From: Oikopleura dioica
Lineage: Eukaryota; Chordata; Appendicularia; Copelata; Oikopleuridae
Direction: 5' to 3'
NCBI GenBank assembly: GCA_907165135.1
Contig: OU015566.1
Coordinates: forward strand, 4,466,501 to 4,530,500
Length of the DNA stretch: 64,000 nt
A program made the position numbers and the translations under genes. Below the pieces are notes generated by a model. The model was not told the DNA's origin and did not search any database. It saw only the letters and a list, made by a program, of their open reading frames with translations. Below are positions 32,160-41,800 of the stretch, piece after piece (position 1 is the stretch's first letter; every line of letters begins with the position of its first letter).

Positions 32160-34440
32160 ACCAGAGTTGCAAATTTTGCTATATTTTTGATGAGCTAAGC
32201 TGTGCTGCCCTGAGTAAAAATTTCTCTGAGCTGAGCTTGCCTATCTCGGAGGTGACTGAGCTGAGCTGGTTGAGCTGAGCTGAGCTGATTTTACTGCGCT
32301 TATAGTAGTAAAATTGTGTAAAAATCATTAGCTGAGCTAAGCTAAGCTTAGCTAAGCGATCATTTTCTGAGCTGAGCTTAGCCGAGAAGAACAGATCATG
32401 TTCGAAAACAGAGTTGCAAATTTGCTGAGCTGAGTGAGCTGAGCTGGCTGAGTGAGCTGACCAGTCGCTCAGCTCAGCTCAGCTCACTGATTTTCGAAAA
32501 TGAATTTATCTGCTCAGCTCAGCTCAGCTCAGACAATAATCACTCAGCTCAGCTCAATGATTTTAACACAATTTCACAGTGAAATTTTCACTACTAAAAA
32601 ACAGTAAAAAAGCTCAAATCAGCTCACTCAGCTCGGCTCAGCTCTAATTAGGGTCTGCTCAGCTCAGCTAAACTACCTTAAAAAAAAGGTCTGCTAAGCT
32701 CGGGATTGATGACTAAGTTCGTGGGGACTAGGTTCGTGGGACTAGGTTCGTAGGTGGTTATGCCAAAGTATGCAAGATGGGGTATGGTTTCCTTTCTATA
32801 AGGAACAATGTGGTGCGACTAGGTTCGTGGGACTAGGTTCGTAGGGGTGCTAGGTTCGTGGGTTTTGAAATTAGAGATTTTTCTATAAGTATTATAAGTA
32901 TTATAAAAATTATAAATTTTTTATAAGGAACAATTGAGTGCGACTAGGTTCGTGGGACTAGGTTCGTGGGTTTTGAAATTTTTTTATAAGGAACAATTGA
33001 GTGCGACTAGGTTCGTGGGACTAGGTTCGTGGGTTTTGAAATTTTTTTATAAGGAACAATTAAGTGCGACTAGGTTCGTGGGACTAGGTTCGTGAGTTTT
33101 GAATTTTTTTATAAGGAACAATTGAGTGCGACTAGGTTCGTGGGACTAGGTTCGTGGGTTTTGTAATTTTTTATAAGGAAAAGGAGGGTGCGACTAGGTT
33201 CGTGAGACTAGGTTCGTGGGTTTTGAAATTTTTTATAAGGAAAAGGGGGATGCGACTAGGTTCGTGGGACTAGGTTCGTGAAGACTAGGTTCGTGAAGAC
33301 TAGGTTCGTTGGACTAGGTTCGTTGGACTAGGTTCGTGAAAATTAGGTTCGTGAAGACTAGGTTCGTGAGACTAGGTTCGTGGGACTAGGTTCGTGGGTC
33401 TAGGTTCGTGGGTTGTAAAATTGGGTAAAGTTGAATGGTAAAAATGACTTTCCCACCCCCCACCCCCAAATAAGCCGCTAGGCTCTTTAACTGAATTTCT
33501 ATGTAAGCGCTGAATAACAATGGTTGCCTTAGAATAGAAACCCACGAACCTAGTCCCACGAACCTAGTCGCAACCCATTTTTCCTTATAAAAAAATTTTA
33601 AAAGCCACGAACCTAGTCCCACGAACCTTGTCGCACCTCCCTTTTCCTTATAAAAAATTTCAAAACCCACGAACCTAGTCTCACGAACCTAGTCGCACCC
33701 CACTTTTCCTTATAAAAAATTTCAAAACCCACGAACCTAGTCCCACGAACCTAGTCGCACCCTCCTTTTCCTTATAAAAAAATTTCAAAACCCACGAACC
33801 TAGTCCCACGAACCTAGTCGCACATAATTTCTCCTTATAGAATAAAATAATAACCAATTAAAAAACCACGAACCTAGTCCCACGAACCTAGTCGCACATA
33901 TTTTTTCCTTATAGAATAAAAATTCTAACCAATCAAAAACCCCGAACCTATATTTAGATAGCAATATTATATTATATGATCATATAATTACAATACATAT
34001 ATATAAATATATATAAATAAATATATACATATAAATAGCACTTAATCATTATAAATAAAAATATACATATAAAATCAAAAACTCACGAACCTAGTCCCAC
34101 GAACCACGTTTTCCAGCCAGCCACCCACGAACCTAGTCTCACGAACCTAGTCCCCACGAACTTAGTCATCCCACACCTAAGCTCAGCTCAATGACCTCTG
34201 AAAATAGCCAGCTCAGCTCAGCTCAGCGAAAATAAAGCCAAATTTGCAACTCTGTTGAAAATTTATTACAAAAATAATTGAGCTGAGCTGAGCTGAGTTA
34301 AACTTGTCTGAGCTGAGCTGAGCAGATCAGATCATTCTGAAAAATGACTGAGCTGAGCTGAGCTAAGCGACTTCTCAGCTCGCTCGTCTAGCTCATCTCA
34401 CTCAGCTCAGCAAATTCGCAACTGAGCTTTTGATAATTTC
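32160..34440. mobile_element. nested foldback elements built of GAGCTGAGCT repeats (family C)
   Basis: Left arms begin CAGAGTTGCAAATTTTGC and CAGAGTTGCAAATTTGCTGA and run into GAGCTGAGCT arrays; right arms are the reverse (AGCTCAGC arrays ending CAAATTTGCAACTCTG at about 34250, and CAAATTCGCAACTGAGC at about 34430). Two start motifs on the left and two on the right suggest two family C elements, one inside the other, with family D (32707-34172) in the centre. No coding capacity. Confidence 0.75.
32707..34172. mobile_element. foldback element of CTAGGTTCGTGGGA repeats (family D) nested in family C
   Basis: Left end GATGACTAAGTTCGTGGGGA, right end CCCACGAACTTAGTCATC. The left half is GACTAGGTTCGTGG arrays with TTTTATAAGGAACAATTGAG spacers; the right half is the reverse complement (CCCACGAACCTAGTCC with TTTTCCTTATAAAAAATTTC). 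The centre (33420-33535) is unique. An open frame over 33386-33670 is repeat-derived. Confidence 0.8.
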
Positions 34441-35073
34441 AAAAAATTTTTGCGCGTCCGGAAATTGTAAAAAATCTGAAAGTGCAGTTTTCTTCAGCTC
34501 GTTGAGACGAGTCGAATGATGGGTCAAACTCTTGATAAATCCAAGGATTGACCGGTTAACCGACTGGTTACCGGAAAATACATTTCCGGTCGCCGTTTTT
34601 GTTCTAGAAATGCTAGAATGACGATTGAACCAGGAAACTGATCCTCATGGGTAGTTTTACTGTGGGCGTAAAGATATCGGTCAAATATGTAGCGCAACCT
34701 TGATAAATGATTAAAATTCTATATTTTGTATGTATTTTGTTGTTGCTGCACGTTCCTAATTTTCGGTCCCATTTTCATGCGAAAATCGAATTTTGGTGAT
34801 AAGCATGTTATGGTTTGAGATATGATTTTCATTTCTTCGCCCACATAAGAGCTAACTTTAAGGATCAGTTTCCTGGTTCAATCGTCATTCTAGCATTTCT
34901 AGAACAAAAACGGCGACCGGAAATGTATTTTCCGGTAACCAGCCGGTTAACCGGTCAATCCTTGGATTTATCAAGAGCTTGACCCACCATTCGACTCGTC
35001 TCAACGAGCTGAAGAAAACTGCACTTTCAGATTTTTACGATTTCCGGACGCGCAAAAATTTTTTTGAAATTAT
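34433..35073. mobile_element. foldback element with arms of about 215 bp
   Basis: The left arm 34433-34650 (GATAATTTCAAAAAATTTTT, GCGCGTCCGGAAATTGT) is nearly perfectly inverted at 34857-35073 (GATTTCCGGACGCGC, TTTTTTTGAAATTATC). Each arm contains GACCGGTTAACCG and CAAGGATTGACC. The 200-bp loop is unrelated. It directly abuts the family C block. Confidence 0.8.
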
Positions 35074-35469
35074 CTTTGATTGGCACTTGAATGTTGCAAG
35101 CATGGAATAATTCTTGTTGTTATTCTTACTCGAATTAAAAGGGGCTCGTTTTCAATAATTTCCCCCAGACAAAGTACCCTTATTATCACTATAAACAAGC
35201 ATTTGCAATGGTAACCTCTCTGTCCGAGTCCATTCGAAAAAGTTTCCGCTAAAGTTAACTTCGTTAACAAGGACTGACCTAGAAAAATGAAAATACGAGA
35301 AAATTTTTCGCTTGAAAAAGATGATTTTTAACAAGAATGTGTGATCATCTTTCCAAAGATAGTAAAATTTTAATTTTGTGGACATCATATTTTTATGACT
35401 TCCACTTTCGCACTGTATCTTTCAACTGCGAAATTTTGCACGAGAAATTTTGCTTTGCTGAAAATTTTC

Positions 35470-35582
35470 GGCTCGAGAACCTGAGTCAGGATTTGAAATT
35501 TCTGAGGAGAAAGCAGCTTGGCGACTTTTGATTTAGTATTTTCAAATCCTGACTCAGGTTTATAACTGAGGTTTTCGAGCGG
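35470..35582. mobile_element. MITE family A copy, short form
   Basis: GGCTCGAGAACCTGAGTCAG faces CTGACTCAGGTTTATAACTG then AGGTTTTCGAGC. Outer ends degraded. Confidence 0.75.
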
Positions 35583-37089
35583 AGAAAAAGCCTTTCGACT
35601 CGAAATTGCAATTCTTTAATTTCATTTTCGACTCGAAAGTACTTTTTCTCAGTTTCTAGAAAATATAATTGGCAGAATGGTGAATCTAGAAAGACGATTT
35701 TCAACAACATTTTTTCATTTTCAACATTCATTCAATTTCTTATTTTCGACTCGAAATTTGAGAAAATTTTCCAATTTTCGCTCTTTTTCTTGACAAAGAG
35801 GATAACTGCTAATCCGCTGTTGTCGAAAACAATATTTTCGAGTCGAAAAGTTGATTTTTCTAGATGAATCGTTGCGTCAACTGGTGGTACGTGCTTTGAG
35901 TCGTGGAAGCGTGCTCTTTGGCGCTTCTCTTTGGGCTGTTTGGTGGCCGAGCTGCCGAGTCGCCCCACTACTCTCCCTCTCTTCGAGAAATAAAAAACTA
36001 TCTCACAATCTCAAAAATAAATGTCAAACGGCCCATTCCGAAGAGATTTAATTTTTTCATTTTCGTAAAATAGAAGAAAAAAGGGCCAATTAAAAAAACA
36101 GAGATAAGAAGACCAGAACCGCTGACAAGAAAATCGAGGAAATAGAAATAAAAAGGTAAAACATAAGATAAATATTTTTATAAGACAATTTTTTCTGAAT
36201 TTTTTGGCTTTCAAGGTCATTTTTAATTCTATTGCGTAAAATTAGGTCACGAGGCGTCGTAAAAATCGAATTTTTATCTTTCAGCCGTAACTTTCTGACA
36301 CCCTTAATTTAACTGACAAAATAATTGGTAATTTACCAAAAAATATAATTTCAAATGGAAAATTTTTGCAAAAACAAATTCTTAGAAAATGAATTTTCCA
36401 TTTTTAGAAAATTAACCTATTGATACCCTTATTTGAATTCGTCAAAACGAAGGTTAAACTTCAATTTTTCTTTCTCATCTCAACTTTTTCTTTCAATAAT
36501 TTCAGGTGTAATTTACTGTAGCTACTGTCTTTTCTTATCAGACAACATGATGGCACAATAATTCGATTTCAAAATGCCTGTGGCCCAGGGCTCTCCCATT
36601 TTTCCAACAAACATAAGCCTCATTTTTATTTAGTCAACAATGTTGATTACATAACATTTCCGGAGGGTTGATAGTTTTAGACAGAAATGGTTCCTTCCTT
36701 GTCCAGAAATGCATCAACATTCTCGTTTATCGAATTTTCGCCTTTGATTTTTGAATCCTTTTCTTATGAAAATAGCGTCGTGGGTACCCTTATGAATAAA
36801 CAAGCCCCTAATTAGTGGAACTTATGTTGAGCCTTTTTCGAGTAAAAAAAGGAACCAATGCTTGACTAAATTATCGATTTCTCCCACCCATCCTTCTGAG
36901 AAAAAGAGGTGGTAGTATACTAAGGGGAGTCACGTGGTTGGCGGCGCATAAAAGAATGAATGGACCCGCTTCTTAAAAATGCGCCACAAGGTCACGTTCG
37001 TGAACAGCGCCTCCCGGAATTTCGCTCCAGCTCGTTTTTACCTGTTTCTAAATAATCTTGAAAACCGCGCAAATGAAAGATATTATATG
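35583..37089. other. intergenic, nothing assigned
   Basis: Several TTTTCGACTCGAAA stretches (35590-35860) form short inverted repeats. No frame with splice support. The small open frame from 36979 reads directly into the family C repeat and is not credible. Confidence 0.4.
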
Positions 37090-37525
37090 CAGAGTTGCAA
37101 AATTGCTGAGCTGAGTGAGCTGAGCTGGCTTAGTGAGCTGAGCGGCTGCTCAGCTCAGCTCAGCTCAGTGATTTTGGAAAATGATCTCATCTGCTCAGCT
37201 CAGGTCAGCTCAGACAATTTTCATTCAGCTCAGCTCAGCTCAGCTCAATGATTTGAATACAATTTTACTACCAAAAAACGGTAAAAAACAGCTCAGCTCA
37301 GCTCAATCAGCTCAGCTCTAATTAGGGTCCGCTCAGCTCAGCTCAACTCAACTGTCTTAAAGAAAAGGTCTGCTCAGCTCAGCTCCGCTCAATGACCTCT
37401 GAAAAGGCCAGCTCAGCTCAGCTCAGCTCAGTAACCTCCGAAATAGGCCAGCTCAGCTCAGCTCAGCTCAGAGAAATTTTTACTCAGGTCAGCTCAGCTC
37501 AGAAAAATTAATCAAAATTTGCAAC
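37090..37525. mobile_element. free-standing family C foldback element (GAGCTGAGCT)
   Basis: Begins GCAGAGTTGCAAAATTGCTG, ends AAAATTTGCAACTCTG. Left half GAGCTGAGTGAGCTGAGC, right half the reverse (AGCTCAGCTCAGCTCAG) with spacers AACCTCCGAAATAGGCC and TTAGGGTCCGCTC also found in the nested block. This fixes the family ends better than the nested copy. Confidence 0.8.
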
Positions 37526-38848
37526 TCTGATTATATGACTCATATATATAAAGATAGACTATGCAATTTGGGGCAAACAAGCCCGAATCATGTTCCGACC
37601 TTTATCAATAACTACTCATGCTTGGCCCGCATGTGACTAGCCCGCATTTTTTTTTGCAAAAAAATGACCCCAGATCGGGTTTATCAAAGAACTTGCAGCA
37701 GCAGGCCACAGTCTCATAGACCAAATAAAGTCCCAAAGGAGACTCATTTCGTTGGACTCTTTCTGTCTCGTTCAAATAAGGGTGTAGCCGACTGGCGTGT
37801 TTTAGTTGGAATGCGGAAAGCTGACCCAGTTAACTTGGAAACATGAGTTCACTTCGCTGAGTTCGCCCTTGAGCCCAAGCAAATACGGTTCAGCAAGACA
37901 TCTGGGCTCGGCAACCAGTGTTCAAAACCTGAGTCAGGTCCTGTGCTAAAATAAAGAGCCGCTTATTTGAGATCTAACGAACCTGACTCAGGCTTTGAGC
38001 ACTGGTTGCCGAGGCAAAACTGTGTTCCTATTTTAAAGGATTAAATATTCCTTAAGGTGGTTCGTTAATAAGGTGATCCCCTTAAGAAACATTGCGAATT
38101 TCGAAATAGTGAGAAATTCCGGAGTTATAATTTGATAGTAGTGTATTGACAACTTTAGTCCTCAAGGAATTCATTTTTGTTTTATATCAAATAGTTACAT
38201 CTTGTACAAGAATTAACGACCATCATTAAAAAGTCAAGATGGCACCATTCTTCCGCAGCCACCTTCGAACACGGGAAAATAAACAGATCAGCTGAGCTTA
38301 ACACGCTGACTTAGCACTTTGTTCGTTTCGTTTTGAGCCCCTGCTTTGACCCTTCCTTTCCAAATTTTATAGGACTTGGAACAGTTGCCAGTCCTCGTGC
38401 AAATAATTGTGTAAATATGACTTTTTCAAACAAGAATAAAATTGTGCGTGCTTGACCCGTGACTCGCCACAAAGGTCAACATTGCGCAACTTTGGCTGTT
38501 CAAATTTACGAGCTATTTTAAAATTCTTTTCATCGAAAAAGTAGAAATGGGGATCCCCTTATTTCAAAGAAGCAGCTGTCTTACTTCGCAGGTCCTTAAT
38601 TTAAGAGTTTATTTTAAAACAAATCTTCCAAAGGCTTTTTTCGATCGAACCCATCTGACTTAAAACAAAGTACCAAAAATATTTAGCGAAAAACTTTAGT
38701 AGAAAATGGGATGAAAAAGTCTCTTTCTGTTGTTTCTTGTTTGATGATGCATTCTTGTTTGATGAAAAACTCAAGAATTGCAAGCTAAACTTTTAGTCAT
38801 TGTTTCTCTTTTTGATGTCTGTCCATTTTTTTCTAGTGACCGCGAAAA
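37526..38848. other. intergenic upstream of cyclin D, with one MITE A copy
   Basis: A MITE A short copy spans 37910-38014 (GGCTCGGCAACCAGTG, AAAACCTGAGTCAGG facing CCTGACTCAGGC, CACTGGTTGCCGAGGC). The rest shows no gene. The cyclin D promoter should lie near 38500-38800 but no TATA-like element is assigned. Confidence 0.5.
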
Positions 38849-41800
38849 ATGGAAACGAACAACGAATTCAAAAGCTGTCAGAGTCTCAAAGATCCCGCAC
38901 AGGTAAAAACATCAACGATCTTTGGGGGTGGTTGAAATTTCCCAGGCCTTGGAATTGGCCTACTTTTTTAACTAGGAAAATACATGAATTTGAAAACGGA
39001 CTGAAAAATGGTGAAAAATTAAGGTTCTTTTGAGGGTCATGAACCCTAAAATAGCGCGAACATGAGGCTTTGACCCTTAAGGGTGTCACAATGAAAATAA
39101 TCTGTTGTTGATCTCCATGACGATACAAAGATTTAACAAATAATCAACTCGTTCTGTTACAGTGATTAATACCAAGGCAACTTGGTATTACAGGTGTATT
39201 ACGTAATCGCGGCGGAACAATGTACCCCCTCACCTTTTCCGCCCCACCCCCTTAGCTCCTTGGCTCCTGGAGAAAGTGAAATGGAGAAAGAAACAAGTAA
39301 TCTGCTTGGTACATTTCTCGAATTACCAAAATAATGCGAAACATTGGAATCATTCAGCAAAAACGCGACTGAAACATGTTTGGGCATTATTTCTTCCTTC
39401 GTGCGAGGAATGTTTGGCCTCCGGGGCCAACTAAGGGACGCACGTGAGCTTCCATGCTTGGTGGACCATCATGAGGGCTAGTGGACTTGAACTTTAGCGC
39501 ACGATTGATAAAAAGAAATACAGATCTGATGATCATCTGATGGTGCGAAAAAAGATACTGGGAGCGGTTTACTTAGAACAAACCCAATTAGGGGTCAAGT
39601 CCTAATTGATAAATTACCAAATATTTTCAGAAACTTTGTTCTTTCTTTTCTGGCCCTAAGGACCTGAGCTCGACAAACTGTGTAGAAAACCTGAGTCAGG
39701 TTCTGAAAAGCAAAAATGAAAAGCCGCGCAGCGGCTTTTAAAAACGAAGCCGCGTCGCAATTCAATCACTTTTATCTATTTTCAAACATTGGCGAAGCCG
39801 CTTTGCGGCTTCGTTTCTAAAAGCCGCTGCGCGGCTTTTCATTTTGCTTTTCAGAACCTGACTCAGGGTTTGTACACCCTGAGCCCAGCCACGAACCCCT
39901 TAACCCCTATTTGTTTATGCATTTAATTCCATTCTTTGAAGATCAACCCGACGTCACTTCAAAACCACCTCCATCTGGAGAGCTCCCACCAGGCGCATGT
40001 GTACTGGGTCAATCGCCAGTGTCAAAAAACCGACGATGGAAGAATTCTAGCGTTCGGCGTTGTCTACGATTTCATCAACGATGCCATGGAAGGTGTTAAG
40101 GAACGGGTTTTTGAATCGAGTTCAGCCAGGTTTTTTGCTCGGAGATAGCGATTGCAAGTGCGTGTCCTTAATTCAAAACTGTCTGCTCGCCAAATTTGGG
40201 GTGATAAGAATTAAAACGAAGGTTCGAACGATTATTTTATGTCGAGCAGACGGTTTTTATCAATTTTTATCAGAACAACCCGCTTGAAATTTTCAATGAC
40301 CAGAATTAACCGTTCTTTTTCAGAATCCCACTTCTGCGCTTCTCTAAAACCTGTGTTGAAAACCTGAGTCAGGGTTCAAAAATGCTTTTTCAAAGCTCTT
40401 TCAAATCCTGACTCAGGTTTTCAACACAAGTTACCGCTCCCAGTTCCCCAATATTGAGGTCTTTTTACTATCAGATTTTCTCAACCGCGGTTAACCGCAA
40501 AGTCACACCGCGGTTCTTTGCGGTTTGAGGCGGTTATTAATTTTTTTTCTGGCAATATTGTCAATATCATTTGCTTTTCATGAGAGTTTTCGACAATGGT
40601 TTTCAACGAATAACATCATCAATATTTTTCGACCAATCAAAAACCCGAAAAAAGGAAAAACGGCAAGTCACCGTGGACTGGGCGCGATGTGTTTGTGAAA
40701 CGAGCAATTGCGATCCGACGGTTTTCCCGCACGCCGTGAAACTATTTGACCGAGTGCTTCAAACGACACCGTGCAAATACTCGCACTTACAGGTACGTCA
40801 ACAACGATTAAAATTGTTTATCGGTAATCCCACGGAAGTCAGATTCGCTCGCACGAGTTTTTCTACGCTGACAGATGTTTGTCTCTTTCTGCACGAGTAT
40901 TTACAGAGTCAGCTTCGTGCGGACCTGGGCGCGGCAACCTGTGTAGAAAACCTGAGTCAGGGTCTGAAAATCTTAAAATTGAAAGCCGCGTAGCGGCTTT
41001 TTGAAACAAAGCCGCAAAAATTGACTAGAAAATTATTTTGCGGCTTCATTTCTAAAAAGCCGCTACGCGGCTTTCAATTTTAAAGTATTTAGAGCCTGAC
41101 TCAGGTTTTCAACACAGGTTGCCGTTAAAAACAAGTTTAACTTGAGGTCAAATCTTGCTTGAAATAGAATATCTTCGCGGCATTATATAAAATCGGCTGA
41201 CGCTAATTCTCTCTGAGAGAGCGTATAAAAATATCTTTTCCGGAAATATTTCGACTTAGTCAATCTGGCTCAGCTTTCACACCGTCGAGAAAAACCGTTA
41301 TTTTTATCGTTCGGAAGCATTTTAGTGCTTTTATAAAGGCGAAAACTGGGTGGCACGAATTATTGATGAAGTTGTTCTTTTTTTCATCCCAACTTCATTT
41401 TCTCAGGGCTCAAAAATCTGTGTAAAAAAACTGAGTCAGGGTCAGCTGAGTTTGCGTTAAAAACCGACTTTTCCAGATCCTGACTCAGGTTTTCTACACA
41501 GGTTTTTGGGCCAAATTAAGGGTGTTTCTCTTTGAATTCATATTCCAGCTTTCATTAATTTCTTCCTACAGTAGTTTAATTTCCATTCTAGAGCATTATC
41601 GCCGCTTGCATGCTGATCGCCTCAAAATTTCGCGAAACTGTCCCCCTTGGCATCAGAAGACTAGTCGCTTTGACAAAATATTCCGTCGACGAGCGAATGA
41701 TCAAGGTAAAAAAACTTAAGGATCACCCTCAATAACTCGAAAATTTTAGGATGTCGAGATGGTGGTTTTATTGAAGCTGCATTTCGACGTTTCGGAAGTG

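Noticed and set aside
33386-33670. 94-codon open frame
   Set aside because: Encoded by the CTAGGTTCGTGG repeat element.
36979-37251. 90-codon open frame
   Set aside because: Runs into the GAGCT element; second half is repeat translation only.
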